DNA of 64,000 bases from Nonomuraea endophytica (GTDB lineage: Bacteria; Actinomycetota; Actinomycetes; Streptosporangiales; Streptosporangiaceae): assembly GCF_014203235.1 (NCBI RefSeq), contig NZ_JACHIN010000028.1, positions 1-64,000 of the forward strand, in the 5' to 3' direction. Made by a program: the position numbers and the translations under genes. The notes below the pieces were generated by a model. The model was given only the letters and a program-made list of their open reading frames with translations, did not search any database and had not been told where the DNA came from. Of the stretch, positions 7,933 to 16,821 are shown in pieces. The stretch's first letter is position 1, and each line of letters starts with the position of its first letter.

Positions 7933-9210
7933 ATGAGCAATCCCCGTGGCGCCGGAATCGCGTCCTTCGTCGGAACCTCCATCGAGTGGTACGACTTCTA
8001 CATCTACGGCACGGCCGCCGCGCTGGTCTTCGGCAGGCTGTTCTTCCCCGAGGCCAGCCCGACCGCGGGGGTGATGGCGTCCTTCGCCACGTTCTGGGTG
8101 GGTTTCCTGGCCAGGCCGCTGGGCGGCGTGATCTTCGGCCACCTCGGCGACCGCATCGGCCGCAAGGGCACGCTCGTCGCGACGCTGCTGCTCATGGGCG
8201 GCGCCACCACGCTGGTCGGCGTGCTGCCCACCTACGCCTCGATCGGCATCCTGGCCCCGATCCTGCTGGCCACGCTCCGCTTCGTGCAGGGCATCGCGGT
8301 CGGCGGCGAGTGGGGCGGCGCCGTCCTCATCGCCGCCGAGCACGCCGGGCCGAAGCGCATCTTCTACGCCGCCTTCGCCCAGCAGGGCTCCCCCGCCGGA
8401 TCCATCCTGGCCACCGGCGTTTTCGCCCTGGTCAGCCTCATGCCGGAGGACGCCTTCCTGTCCTACGGCTGGCGGATCCCGTTCCTGATGTCGGCCGTCC
8501 TGGTCATCGTCGGCCTGGTCATCCGGCTGCGGGTGGAGGAGTCGCCGGAGTTCGTGCGGATGCGCGAGAAGCGCGAGGTCGTCAAGCTGCCCGTCGCCGA
8601 GGTCTTCCGCACGTCGTGGCCGCTCGTCCTGCTCGGCATCGGCGCCAGCGGCGTCGGCATCGCCTCCGCCTACTTCACCAACACCTTCATCCTGTCCTGG
8701 GCCACCACCGACCTGGGCATCACCAAGAGCACCATGCTCAACGTGCTGCTGATCGTCTCCGTCACCCAGTTCGTCACCCAGCCGATCGGCGCGGTACTCG
8801 GCCAGCGGATGGGCGCGGCCAAGTACATGCTGATCGCGTTCACCGCGCTGATCGTGTGCACGCCGGTCACGTTCCTGATGGTCGGCACCGGCTCGCCGGC
8901 GTGGGCCACGGTCGGCCTGGCCCTGAGCGTCGTCTTCAGCGGTTCCTCGTACGCCGCGCTGGCCGGCTTCCTGGCCGACGCCTTCCCGGCCCGGGTCCGC
9001 TACACCGGCATCTCGCTGGCCTACCAGCTGTGCGGGGCGCTGATCGGCGGCACCACGCCCATGATCGCCCAGGCGCTGCTCAGCTCGACCGGGACGATCT
9101 GGGCGGTCGTCGGCCAGTACCTGGTCGTCATCCTGCTCACCATGGGCTGCGTGCTCGCGCTGAGCCGCCGCTCGGCCACCCGCCCGGCCCCCGCTCCCGT
9201 GGAGGTGTGA
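7933..9210 (+). CDS. MHS-family (metabolite:H+ symporter) MFS transporter
   Basis: This 425-residue, 12-helix inner-membrane permease has MHS hallmarks: SIEWYDFYIYG in helix 1, the MFS motif GHLGDRIGRK between helices 2 and 3, and GIAVGGEWGGAVL in helix 4. The family takes up organic acids, betaines and similar solutes with protons. It follows the urease alpha gene after 11 bases and overlaps the next start (TGATG at 9208-9212). It therefore belongs to the same operon and probably imports the substrate that the downstream amidohydrolase and urease break down. The substrate cannot be read from the sequence. Confidence 0.88.
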   Translation: MSNPRGAGIASFVGTSIEWYDFYIYGTAAALVFGRLFFPEASPTAGVMASFATFWVGFLARPLGGVIFGHLGDRIGRKGTLVATLLLMGGATTLVGVLPTYASIGILAPILLATLRFVQGIAVGGEWGGAVLIAAEHAGPKRIFYAAFAQQGSPAGSILATGVFALVSLMPEDAFLSYGWRIPFLMSAVLVIVGLVIRLRVEESPEFVRMREKREVVKLPVAEVFRTSWPLVLLGIGASGVGIASAYFTNTFILSWATTDLGITKSTMLNVLLIVSVTQFVTQPIGAVLGQRMGAAKYMLIAFTALIVCTPVTFLMVGTGSPAWATVGLALSVVFSGSSYAALAGFLADAFPARVRYTGISLAYQLCGALIGGTTPMIAQALLSSTGTIWAVVGQYLVVILLTMGCVLALSRRSATRPAPAPVEV

Positions 9211-10817
9211 TGCGCCTCGACGCGCTCTACGTCAACGGCCGCTTCACCACGCTGGACCCCGACCGGCCGACCGCCTCCCGGCTCGGCGTGTTCGGCGGCC
9301 GCATCGCCGGGCTGGACGAGGAGCTCGACGGGCTCACCGCCGACCGGGTGGTCGACCTGGGCGGGCGGCCGGCCGTACCCGGATTCAACGACGCCCACCA
9401 CCACCTCAGCATGCGCGGCCAGCGGTTGCGCGAGCTGGACCTGCGGGTCGGCACGCTCGACGAGCTCTACGCGCTCGTGGCCGCCCGCGCGGCCGAACTG
9501 CCTCCCGAGGCGTGGGTACGCGGCGCCGGCTACGACCAGAACAAGCTCGGCGCGCACCCGGAGCGCGAGGCGCTCGACCGCGCGGCCGGCGGGCGGCCCG
9601 TCTGGCTGCAGCACAACTCCGGCCACATGGGCGTGGCCAGCACCGCCGCGTTCGCGCTGATGGGCTTTCCCGGCCTGGACGTGCCCGACGTGCCCGGCGG
9701 CTCGGTCGGCCGCGACCGGGACGGCCGGCCCGACGGGTTGCTGACCGAGCAGGCGCAGGACCTCGCGCACCGGGTGCTGCGGCCGGTGGCGCAGGAGGAG
9801 TTCGTGGAGGGCATCGGCCTGGCCTCGCGCGTCGCGGCTGCCGAGGGACTGACCAGCTTCGCCGAGCCCGGCGTCGGCCGGGGGCTGGCCGGGAACGGGC
9901 CGCTCGACGTGGCCGCGTTCCAGGAGGCGCTGCGGCGCGGGCTGCTGCTCCAGCGCGCCGTCCTGATGCCCGGCTCACCCAACCTGCACGAGGTCGGCGA
10001 CGGCTTCGGCCTCGATCTCGGCATCCGTCCCGGGCTGGGCGACGAGCGGCTGCGCCTCGGGCCGGTGAAGGTCTTCTCCGACGGCTCGCTGATCGGGCGT
10101 ACCGCCGCCATGTGCTGCGACTACGCCGGCGAGCCCGGCAACCGGGGCTTCCTGCAGGAGGAGGCCGAGGCGCTGCACGCGTTCATCCTGCGCGCCCACC
10201 AGGCCGGGTGGCAGGTGGCCGCGCACGCCATCGGCGACCGGGCCGTGGACGTGGTCCTGGACGCCTACGCCGAAGCCCAGTCGCGCTGGCCGAGGGCCGA
10301 CGCCCGCCACCGCATCGAGCACTGCGCCGTCACCAGCCCCGCGCAGGTGGCCAGGATCGCGGCGCTCGGCGTCATCCCGGTGCCGCAGGGACGGTTCATC
10401 TCGGAGATCGGCGACGGCATGCTCGCCGCCCTGGGGCCCGAGCGGTCGGCCGGCTGCTACCGGCAGCGTACGTTCCTGGAGGCCGGGATCGTGCTGCCCG
10501 GCAGCTCCGACTGCCCGGTGGTCGAAGGGGCGCCGTTGCTCGGCATCCACGACCTGGTCAACCAGCGGACCTCGGGCGGGCGGCCGTTCAATCCCGGCGA
10601 GGCGCTGACCGCCGAGCAGGCCCTGCGCGCCTACACCTCCGGCTCGGCGTACGCGGTCTTCGACGAGCACCTCAAGGGGACCCTGACGCGGGGCAAGCTG
10701 GCCGACTTCGCGGTCCTGTCCGACGACCTGCTGGCGGTGGCGCCACAGAGCATCGGGGACATCGCGGTGCTGGCCACGGTGATCGGCGGCGACCTGGTTC
10801 ACGACCTCCTCGGCTGA
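9210..10817 (+). CDS. YtcJ-like metal-dependent amidohydrolase
   Basis: This 535-residue cytoplasmic hydrolase has an N-terminal beta-sandwich start (ALYVNGRFTTLDPDRP), the metal-binding FNDAHHHLSMRG near residue 65, VAAHAIGDRAVDVVLDAY near 335, RIEHCAV near 368 and a terminal SDCPVVEG/KLADFAVL region, typical of the YtcJ branch (amidohydrolase family 3). It overlaps the transporter stop by one base (ATG at 9210). In this operon it may release urea or an amine from an imported amide or ureide for the urease-like enzyme; that role is inference from context only. The family has few characterised members. Confidence 0.85.
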   Translation: MRLDALYVNGRFTTLDPDRPTASRLGVFGGRIAGLDEELDGLTADRVVDLGGRPAVPGFNDAHHHLSMRGQRLRELDLRVGTLDELYALVAARAAELPPEAWVRGAGYDQNKLGAHPEREALDRAAGGRPVWLQHNSGHMGVASTAAFALMGFPGLDVPDVPGGSVGRDRDGRPDGLLTEQAQDLAHRVLRPVAQEEFVEGIGLASRVAAAEGLTSFAEPGVGRGLAGNGPLDVAAFQEALRRGLLLQRAVLMPGSPNLHEVGDGFGLDLGIRPGLGDERLRLGPVKVFSDGSLIGRTAAMCCDYAGEPGNRGFLQEEAEALHAFILRAHQAGWQVAAHAIGDRAVDVVLDAYAEAQSRWPRADARHRIEHCAVTSPAQVARIAALGVIPVPQGRFISEIGDGMLAALGPERSAGCYRQRTFLEAGIVLPGSSDCPVVEGAPLLGIHDLVNQRTSGGRPFNPGEALTAEQALRAYTSGSAYAVFDEHLKGTLTRGKLADFAVLSDDLLAVAPQSIGDIAVLATVIGGDLVHDLLG

Positions 10818-10826
10818 GCCGGGGCG

Positions 10827-12155
10827 TCAGCCGTAGCGGCCCTGGGCTGGTTGGATGGCGGCGGCCAGTGCGGCTGCCACCTCGGGGATCTCCTGCGGTG
10901 TCAGTGCCGCCACTGTGACGCGGATCGCGGGTGGGGTGGCCAGGCGGTTGCGGGCTCCCGGGGCGGCGGCCCAGCCGTGGGTGAGCAGGCCGGTGATGGC
11001 GGTGGTCTCGTCGGCGACGGGGATCCAGACGTTGAGTCCGCTGCGGCCGTGGGCGGAGATGCCGTGCCCGGCCAGGGCGTTGATGAGGGCCTCCCGGCGG
11101 GCGGTGTAGGAGGCGGCGACACGCTCGGTGGACACCGCGCCGGTCTGCCAGAGGTGGGCGACGGTGCGCTGCAGGAGGTGGCTGACCCAGCCCGCGGCCA
11201 GCCGCTGGCGGCCGCGCAGGCGGTCGACGGTCTGGGGGTCGCCGGTGACGACGGCCAGGCGCAGGTCGGGGCCGTGGGACTTGGCGGTGGAGCGGGTCAC
11301 GATCCAGTGGGCCGTGGTGCCGGTCAGCGTGTGGATGGGCAGGTTCGCCAGGCCCGCCGCGTGGTCGTCCTCGACGAGCACGACATGGGGGTACGCGGCC
11401 AGCAGGGGGCGCAGGGCGGCGGCGCGCTCGGCGGAGACGGCCGCTCCGGTGGGGTTCTGGGCGCGGGCGGTGACGATCACCGCCCTCACACCCGTGGCCA
11501 GGGCTCGCTCCAGACCGCCAACGCCGGGGCCGTCGTCGTCCACCGGCACCGGGACCGGGCGCAGGCCCAGGGCGGTGACGAGATCTAGGGCGGCGGACCA
11601 GCCCGGATCTTCGACGGCCACGGCGTCGCCGGGGCGCAGGCGCATCGTGAGCACGCGCTCCACGGCGTCCAGGGTGCCCGAGGTGACGGCCGGGCGGGCG
11701 CCGTCGCGTATGCCGTCGGCCTCGAAGGTGGCGGCGGCGTGGGCCACCAGGTCGGGGAGGTCGGCGGTGCCGTACAGGGCGGGGCCGGCGGCGTGGGCGC
11801 GGGCGGCGGCGGCCAGGGCGTCGGTGAGGTCGGGCAGCAGCGCGGGATCGGGGTTGCCGCGTGACAGGTCGCGGGCGCCGGGCGGGACGTGGATGCGGAT
11901 GTCCTCGCGGGCGGTGCTGGCCGGGCGGGGCCTGATGCGCGAGCCTCGGCGGCCCGCGGTCTCCACGACGCCGCGTTCGCGCAGCAGGCGGTAGGCGGAG
12001 GCGGCGGTGTTGGCGTTGACGCCGGTCCTGGCGGCGAGTTCACGCACCGTGGGGAGGGGCGCGCCGGGCGGGAGCGCCCCCTCGGCCACGGCCGTCTCGA
12101 TGCCGGCGGCGATCTCGCTGGCTGTCCCGCCGGCAAACGTGTAGCTTACTAGCAC
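10827..12155 (-). CDS. MocR-family (GntR HTH plus aminotransferase-like) regulator
   Basis: This 442-residue protein has an N-terminal GntR winged helix (LPTVRELAARTGVNANTAASAYRLL) joined to a fold-type I aminotransferase domain. The PLP-binding lysine is in STAKSHGPDLRLA. GTG at 12155 is the only reasonable start, as no other ATG or GTG precedes the HTH. It is divergent from a PaiB-like flavin protein at 12193, with 37 bases between starts and a direct repeat of TAG(C/T)ACAAAG overlapping its own start. Autoregulation and control of the flavoprotein gene are likely. MocR regulators often sense PLP or a PLP-reactive amine. Confidence 0.88.
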   Translation of the reverse strand: MLVSYTFAGGTASEIAAGIETAVAEGALPPGAPLPTVRELAARTGVNANTAASAYRLLRERGVVETAGRRGSRIRPRPASTAREDIRIHVPPGARDLSRGNPDPALLPDLTDALAAAARAHAAGPALYGTADLPDLVAHAAATFEADGIRDGARPAVTSGTLDAVERVLTMRLRPGDAVAVEDPGWSAALDLVTALGLRPVPVPVDDDGPGVGGLERALATGVRAVIVTARAQNPTGAAVSAERAAALRPLLAAYPHVVLVEDDHAAGLANLPIHTLTGTTAHWIVTRSTAKSHGPDLRLAVVTGDPQTVDRLRGRQRLAAGWVSHLLQRTVAHLWQTGAVSTERVAASYTARREALINALAGHGISAHGRSGLNVWIPVADETTAITGLLTHGWAAAPGARNRLATPPAIRVTVAALTPQEIPEVAAALAAAIQPAQGRYG

Positions 12156-12181
12156 AAAGTCTATTTTGTATTAGTACAAAG
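12150..12181. promoter_or_regulatory. Candidate MocR operator, direct repeat
   Basis: TAGCACAAAG (12150-12159) and TAGTACAAAG (12172-12181) are direct repeats 22 bp apart, about two helical turns. An AT-rich spacer contains an inverted TTTTGTA. The element lies between the divergent MocR-type regulator and the PaiB-like gene, and the first copy overlaps the regulator start codon. Direct repeats of this spacing are known for MocR proteins such as PdxR; binding here is inferred. Confidence 0.5.
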
Positions 12182-12192
12182 GGATTTTCAAG

Positions 12193-12819
12193 ATGCTGAT
12201 TCAGCCTTGGGACACCGCCCGCAGCGAGGACGAGTGGCACGAGTGGCTGCGCGGGCGCGACTTCGGCCTGCTGGCGGCCAACGGGGTGGACGGCGGGCCG
12301 CCGATGGTCGTCCCCTCGCACTTCCTGTTCGACGGCGAGCGGGAGGTGTGCCTGCACCTGGCCAGGCCGAACCCGATCTGGGCGGCGCTGGAGGCCGACC
12401 CGCAGGTGACGCTGACCGTCGCCGACGACTACGCCTACATCCCCTCCACCTGGCGCGCCCCCGTGGACGGCGTGCCGACCAGCTACTACGCCGCCGTCCA
12501 GCTCCTCTGCCGGGCCGAGATCCTGGACGAGCGGGAGGACAAGGCCGAGATCCTGCGCCGCCAGCTCGCCCACCACCAGCCCGGCGGCGGATACGGCACG
12601 ATGTCGGCCACCGAGGGGCCGTACCAGAAGATGCTCTCGGCCATCCGCGGCCTGCGGCTGGAGGTCGTCGAGGTGCGGGCGAAGTTCAAGTACGACAACC
12701 AGAAGCCGGTCGAGCTCCGGGAACGGGTCGCCGGCCACCTCGCCGCCCGCGACCAGGTCCGCGACGCCGGGGCACGGACCCAGATACTCCGTCACCTCGC
12801 CGCCGGCGCGGAGAGCTGA
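12193..12819 (+). CDS. FMN-binding negative transcriptional regulator-like protein (PaiB family)
   Basis: This 208-residue flavin split-barrel protein resembles PaiB: it has MLIQPWDTARSEDEWHEWL at the N-terminus, PPMVVPSHFLFDG near residue 37, HLARPNPIW, and the family WRAPVDGVPTSYYA region. PaiB-like proteins bind FMN or related cofactors; despite the family name, DNA binding is not evident here. It starts at ATG 12193, divergent from the MocR-type regulator. The pairing suggests that the MocR protein controls it, perhaps in vitamin B6 or flavin chemistry. Its exact substrate is unknown. Confidence 0.82.
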   Translation: MLIQPWDTARSEDEWHEWLRGRDFGLLAANGVDGGPPMVVPSHFLFDGEREVCLHLARPNPIWAALEADPQVTLTVADDYAYIPSTWRAPVDGVPTSYYAAVQLLCRAEILDEREDKAEILRRQLAHHQPGGGYGTMSATEGPYQKMLSAIRGLRLEVVEVRAKFKYDNQKPVELRERVAGHLAARDQVRDAGARTQILRHLAAGAES

Positions 12820-12901
12820 GCCGTACCCCATCTGGCCACGGAACGGCCAAGCCGAGGACGGCGGCGCGGACGGCTGAGCCGTACCTCAGCTGAGGCGTGT
12901 C

Positions 12902-13417
12902 TCAGCCTGCGACGGGGCGGCGGCGTGGGATGGGCAGGAGGGTGCGGTCGGCTCCCTTGGTCGCCCAGAGGGCGACGGCGATGAAGAGCACCTGCTCGGG
13001 CGTGCGGAACCACAGCGGCGTGGCCTCGTCGCCCCCGAACGAGACTCCCGCCAGCGCGGCGTGGACGTTGGCCGGGAACATCACCACGAACAGCGCGGCG
13101 AGCGCGAACCCGGCCGCCCAGCGGGTACGGGCGAGCACGAGCCCGGCGGCGCCGAGCAGCTCCAGCACACCGGTGAGGTAGACGACGGCGCTCGGGAACG
13201 GGACGAACGGCGGCACCATCGCCACCATGTCGCCGTGTCCGGGCATCGGCAGCGGCGAGCCCGAGGGTACGAAGTGCGCGCTCGCGGTGACCACCAGCAG
13301 CACGGCCATCCCGTGCGCCGCGCTGACCGGCCACGACGCGAACCTGCCCACCCCGAGCGCCCCCAGCAGCCGGAACCCCAGCACGGCGACCACCAGCACG
13401 ATGACGGTGAGAAACAT
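12902..13417 (-). CDS. DoxX-family membrane protein
   Basis: This 171-residue protein has four hydrophobic segments (about 3-22, 31-48, 77-97 and 100-118) and a DoxX-like arrangement: LTGVLELLGAAGLVLARTRWAAGFALAALFVVMFPANVH is the family core, given here only as positions 80-118. DoxX proteins are small inner-membrane proteins linked to redox or thiol metabolism. It reads away from the sensor-domain gene at 13556. An inverted repeat TGGATAG/CTATCCA at 13430-13463 lies just upstream of its start and could bind a repressor. Function is not defined further. Confidence 0.78.
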   Translation of the reverse strand: MFLTVIVLVVAVLGFRLLGALGVGRFASWPVSAAHGMAVLLVVTASAHFVPSGSPLPMPGHGDMVAMVPPFVPFPSAVVYLTGVLELLGAAGLVLARTRWAAGFALAALFVVMFPANVHAALAGVSFGGDEATPLWFRTPEQVLFIAVALWATKGADRTLLPIPRRRPVAG

Positions 13418-13429
13418 GACCCCTCCACA

Positions 13430-13463
13430 TGGATAGCAAGTGATTAGATAGTACAGCTATCCA
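13430..13463. promoter_or_regulatory. Inverted repeat upstream of DoxX gene
   Basis: TGGATAG (13430-13436) and CTATCCA (13457-13463) form 7-bp arms around an AT-rich centre, about 12 bases upstream of the DoxX start. The position fits an operator over the promoter. The regulator is unknown and no adjacent gene is an obvious candidate. Confidence 0.4.
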
Positions 13464-13475
13464 ATGGTTGCGCAA

Positions 13476-13499
13476 GGGGGTAGGGACAGCCCTACCCCC
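13476..13499. promoter_or_regulatory. GGGGGTAGGG inverted repeat
   Basis: GGGGGTAGGG (13476-13485) and CCCTACCCCC (13490-13499) are perfect 10-bp arms with a 4-base loop. They lie 56 bases upstream of the sensor-domain gene at 13556, in the spacer of two divergent genes. Because transcription should diverge here, an operator is more likely than a terminator. Confidence 0.45.
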
Positions 13500-13555
13500 A
13501 CGACGCCGGTACGCAGGGTCGTCGGGCCCGAGCCCGCTCCGTAGCGTCTTGTGCC

Positions 13556-14221
13556 ATGAGAACCCTCCAGCACCGCATCACCACCGACACCCGCTATGTC
13601 CTGGCCGGCTTCCCGGTCACCGTCATCGCCTTCGTCTTGGTCGTCGCGGGCGTGGCGGCCGGTCTGGGCAGCGCCGTGGCCTTCGTCGGCCTTCCGGTGC
13701 TCGCCGCGACCGCGGTCCTGGCCAGGAAGTTCGCCGACGCGGAGCGGACCGCTCTGCCCGGCGTCACCGGCCAGGCCTTTTCCCGGCCCGAGTACCCGCG
13801 TGCCCCCGTGGGCGCGGGCTGGTTCCGCCGCGCGATGACCCCGATCGCGAACGGCCAGGCCTTCCTCGACCTGGTGCACGCGATCGTGGCGCTGCCGTTC
13901 GCGATCGTGTCGTTCGTCCTGACGGCCGTGTGGTGGGCAGGGGCGATCGCCGGGCTGACCTTCCCGATCTACGGATGGGCGCTGGCCAAGATCCCCGGGC
14001 TCGACGGCGGCCTGCCGGCGCTGCTCGGACTGGGTGACGGCGACGGCGTCTTCGTCGCCTTCAACACCGCGGCCGGGCTGATGTTCGCGCTGACGCTCCC
14101 GGCGGTCGTGCGGATCGCCGCGACGCTCAAGGCGAGCCTGGCCCAGGCGCTGCTCACCCGCCCGGCTCCGCTGCGGCAGCCGGTGCGCCACCCGTACGAG
14201 GAGAGCGTGCTCGCCGCGTGA
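13556..14221 (+). CDS. Stand-alone sensor-domain membrane protein
   Basis: This 221-residue protein matches the putative sensor domain that normally forms the N-terminus of actinobacterial histidine kinases. It has four predicted membrane segments (about 17-45, 98-123, 126-143 and 164-186) and RYVLAGFPVTVIAFVLVV at the front. No kinase or DNA-binding domain follows, so it is a solo version. The ATG at 13556 is the only start near the first segment. An inverted repeat at 13476-13499 may control it. It probably senses a ligand for a partner kinase elsewhere; the two-component system at 16.1-18.0 kb is close but not adjacent. Confidence 0.72.
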   Translation: MRTLQHRITTDTRYVLAGFPVTVIAFVLVVAGVAAGLGSAVAFVGLPVLAATAVLARKFADAERTALPGVTGQAFSRPEYPRAPVGAGWFRRAMTPIANGQAFLDLVHAIVALPFAIVSFVLTAVWWAGAIAGLTFPIYGWALAKIPGLDGGLPALLGLGDGDGVFVAFNTAAGLMFALTLPAVVRIAATLKASLAQALLTRPAPLRQPVRHPYEESVLAA

Positions 14222-14232
14222 GCGCCCTCCCC

Positions 14233-14263
14233 GGGCCGTCGCCGCAATCCGCGGCGGCGGCCC
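14233..14263. terminator. Hairpin terminator between convergent genes
   Basis: GGGCCGTCGCCGC (14233-14245) pairs with GCGGCGGCGGCCC (14251-14263), 13 pairs with one G-U and a 5-base loop. It lies 11 bases after the sensor-domain gene stop and before the convergent AraC gene end, so it can serve both strands. A weak TTT follows on the plus strand. Confidence 0.7.
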
Positions 14264-14289
14264 TCGCCTTTATCTGGGGGGCCGCCGTT

Positions 14290-15126
14290 TTATGGCGGGG
14301 CTTGCTCGCGGAAGGCCGTGGGTGACATTCCCACCCGCTGGGTGAAGACGCGGGTGAAGTAGGCGTGGTCGGCGTAACCGACCCTTCGGGCGATGGCGCC
14401 CACGGGCAGGCCGGTGTCGGCGAGCATCACCTTCGCCCGGTCCAGGCGGTGCCGGGTGAGGTAGTCGATCGGGGTGTCACCGGTGACGGCGCGCACGGCC
14501 GCGATCAGCGTGTCACGCGACACGGACAGTTCCCTGGCCACCTCGCCGACCTTGACCGGGCGTTCCAGGTCGGCGGTGAGCAGGGCGATCGCCCGGTGGC
14601 CCAGCGGCGAGGCCGGGGCCCGGTCCGCCGAGAGGCCGTGTCCGGGGCCGACGGCGTGGATCACCGTGTGGAGCGCGGCGCCGAGTTCGACGTGGTCGGG
14701 GAGGGAGGCGGCCCGTCCGGTCAGCTCGACCAGCCGGGTCATCGCCGCCGCCACCGCGGCGGGGTCGGTCACCTCCACGGCCGCCACTCCCCCGCCGAGG
14801 TAGCCGAGGTTCTCGTAGCCGCCGGTGCTCGGTCCTTCGAACAGCACCCAGTGCTCGTCCCAGGTCCCGCCCGATGGCCCGTACGTGTGCAGGACTCCGG
14901 GTGGGAGCCAGAAGAAGGTGCCGGGCCCGACCCGGTGCCGTCCGGGGCGGTCGTGCAGGACGAAGTGCCCGGTGCCCGCGGTGACCAGGACCCCGGCGTA
15001 CCCGGTCAGCGCCTGCCGGGTGCGGGGGCGGTCCTGGCCCCGGATCGTGCCGGCTCCGGTGACGGCCAGGCCGAGGGCGCGGGCGCCTTCGGGCGGGGTC
15101 CGGTAGTGGGCGATCTGCTCCGACAT
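14290..15126 (-). CDS. AraC-family transcriptional regulator
   Basis: This 278-residue protein has an N-terminal cupin-like arm (with HRVGPGTFFWLPPGVLHTYG) and two C-terminal HTH motifs: VGEVARELSVSRDTLIAAVR and VGAIARRVGYADHAYFTRVF, followed by GMSPTAFRE. ATG at 15126 is preferred over an upstream in-frame ATG because MSEQIAHYRTPPEG aligns with the family start and GGGGAG precedes it. It is divergent from a phytanoyl-CoA dioxygenase-like gene at 15211, a frequent AraC partner. The likely effector is a sugar or small polar ligand bound by the cupin. Confidence 0.87.
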   Translation of the reverse strand: MSEQIAHYRTPPEGARALGLAVTGAGTIRGQDRPRTRQALTGYAGVLVTAGTGHFVLHDRPGRHRVGPGTFFWLPPGVLHTYGPSGGTWDEHWVLFEGPSTGGYENLGYLGGGVAAVEVTDPAAVAAAMTRLVELTGRAASLPDHVELGAALHTVIHAVGPGHGLSADRAPASPLGHRAIALLTADLERPVKVGEVARELSVSRDTLIAAVRAVTGDTPIDYLTRHRLDRAKVMLADTGLPVGAIARRVGYADHAYFTRVFTQRVGMSPTAFREQAPP

Positions 15127-15210
15127 CCCACCCAACTCCCCGACAAAAGTGCAAATGGATCCGAAATCACTGCATATCATGCACGGCTACCGGTGCCTGA
15201 CCATGGGGTC

Positions 15211-16089
15211 ATGACCGCGCCGGCATCGACAGATGTCCTCACCTCGAACGGCTACCGCCTCGATTCGAGCCCGCGGCGGCTCGGCCGGCTTGAGCCCGTC
15301 CGCGACTCCGAACGCCACGACCGGGCCGCGCTGCGGCACCGGCTGGCCCGCGACGGCTACCTGTTCCTGCCGGGTTTCCTCGACCGTGCGGAGATCCTGG
15401 AGTTCCGCCGCCACTACTTCGCGGCGCTTGAGGGGACGGGCGTCACTGAGCCGGGCAGCGACCCCCGGCTCGGCCGGGCCGCCCGCGGCGGGCTCGACCG
15501 GGCGCGGATGCGCCGGGTGCTGTTCGGCGACATCGTCCCCGGCGCCGAGTACGAGGCGTTGTGCCGCCACCCCCGGATCGCCGGCTTCTACCGGTGGCTG
15601 CTGGACACCGAGGAGGTGCATCTGCACCGCAGGAAGCTGATCCGGCACATCGTGCCCGGCGAGTCGGGTGTCGGCACCGCCACCCAGGCCCACTACGACC
15701 TCGTCTACCTGCGCGAGGGCACCGACAAGGTGCTGTCCTCGTGGATCCCGCTCGGCGACTGCCCGATCGAGCGCGGGCCGCTCATCTACCTGGAGGGCAG
15801 CCACCACCGGGTCCTGGCCGAGGAGGCCGCGGGCACGCTCCGGCGGCCCGCCGCCTCGATCACCGCGGACCTGCCCGCGCTGGCCGAGGAGTACGACGCC
15901 CGCTGGCTCGTCACCGGTTTCCGGGCGGGCGACATGATGGTCCACGGCGCGCACATCGTCCACGCCTCCCTGGACAACGTGGACCCGGAGGGGCTGGTCC
16001 GCCTGTCCACCGACATCCGCTACCAGTCGGCCACCGAGGTCATCGACCCGCGCTGGCAGAACCACTGGGACACGAACGACGGCCTCTGA
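15211..16089 (+). CDS. Phytanoyl-CoA dioxygenase (PhyH) family protein
   Basis: This 292-residue Fe(II)/2-oxoglutarate oxygenase has the facial triad: the HxD motif in THAHYDLVYL-like context (AHYDLV near residue 172) and the distal His in HIVHASLD near 249, with Arg in RLSTDIRY for 2-oxoglutarate. Such enzymes hydroxylate small natural-product or lipid substrates. The start ATG at 15211 follows a GGGG stretch. It is divergent from the AraC regulator, which probably induces it. It stands alone, so the substrate is unknown. Confidence 0.83.
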   Translation: MTAPASTDVLTSNGYRLDSSPRRLGRLEPVRDSERHDRAALRHRLARDGYLFLPGFLDRAEILEFRRHYFAALEGTGVTEPGSDPRLGRAARGGLDRARMRRVLFGDIVPGAEYEALCRHPRIAGFYRWLLDTEEVHLHRRKLIRHIVPGESGVGTATQAHYDLVYLREGTDKVLSSWIPLGDCPIERGPLIYLEGSHHRVLAEEAAGTLRRPAASITADLPALAEEYDARWLVTGFRAGDMMVHGAHIVHASLDNVDPEGLVRLSTDIRYQSATEVIDPRWQNHWDTNDGL

Positions 16090-16140
16090 GGGTCAGCTCT
16101 CCGCCATCGCCGGCATGCCGAATCCAGGCCGGGCGTCACC

Positions 16141-16821
16141 CTACGGAGTGATGCGGGACCACCCCTCGGGATGGAACTCGTGGCGGGCGACGAGCCCGTT
16201 CTCGTAGGCGTAGATCACGGCGTGCACGCGGTCGCGCAGGTTCAGCTTCTGCAGGACGGCCCGGACGTGCGACTTGACCGTGTTCTCGCTCAGCACCAGT
16301 TCCGCGCGGATCTCGCTGTTGGATCTGCCGCGGGCGAGCAGGCCGAAGATCTCGACCTCGCGCGGGGTGAGGCCGTCCAGGGCCGCCGTCCTGCGCATCG
16401 GCACCTGCCGTACCAGATCGAGGATCGTCGCGGCCACCCCCGGGGCCAGCGCCGACGTCCCGGAGGCGACGTCACAGACGGCCTGGGCCAGGGCGGCGGG
16501 GCGGACGTCCTTGGTCAGGTAGCCGCTCGCGCCGGCCCGGATGGCGGCCACGACCAGTTCGTCGGCGTCGAACGTGGTCAGCATGAGGACCCGGGTCGCC
16601 GGTGCGATCCTGACGATCTCCGCCGTGGCGGCGACGCCGTCCATGCGCGGCATGCGGATGTCCATCAGCACCACGTCGAGGCGGTGGCGCCGGACGACCT
16701 CGATCGCGTCGGCGCCGTTCGCGACGTCGTGGGTGACCTCGATGCGCTCGTCGGCCGACAGCACCGTGCGGAGCGAGGCCCGCAGCAGCTCCTGGTCGTC
16801 GACGAGCATGACGCGGATCAT
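16141..16821 (-). CDS. NarL/LuxR-type response regulator
   Basis: This 226-residue response regulator has a receiver domain (MIRVMLVDDQELLRASLRT, phospho-acceptor Asp in VVLMDIRMPRMDG, Lys in YLTKDV) and a C-terminal LuxR HTH (LTPREVEIFGLLARGRSNSEI, then LSENTVKSHVRAVLQKL). Its ATG at 16821 overlaps the stop of the kinase gene (ATGA), so the pair is translationally coupled. It acts as a transcription factor phosphorylated by that kinase. Target genes cannot be named. Confidence 0.93.
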   Translation of the reverse strand: MIRVMLVDDQELLRASLRTVLSADERIEVTHDVANGADAIEVVRRHRLDVVLMDIRMPRMDGVAATAEIVRIAPATRVLMLTTFDADELVVAAIRAGASGYLTKDVRPAALAQAVCDVASGTSALAPGVAATILDLVRQVPMRRTAALDGLTPREVEIFGLLARGRSNSEIRAELVLSENTVKSHVRAVLQKLNLRDRVHAVIYAYENGLVARHEFHPEGWSRITP

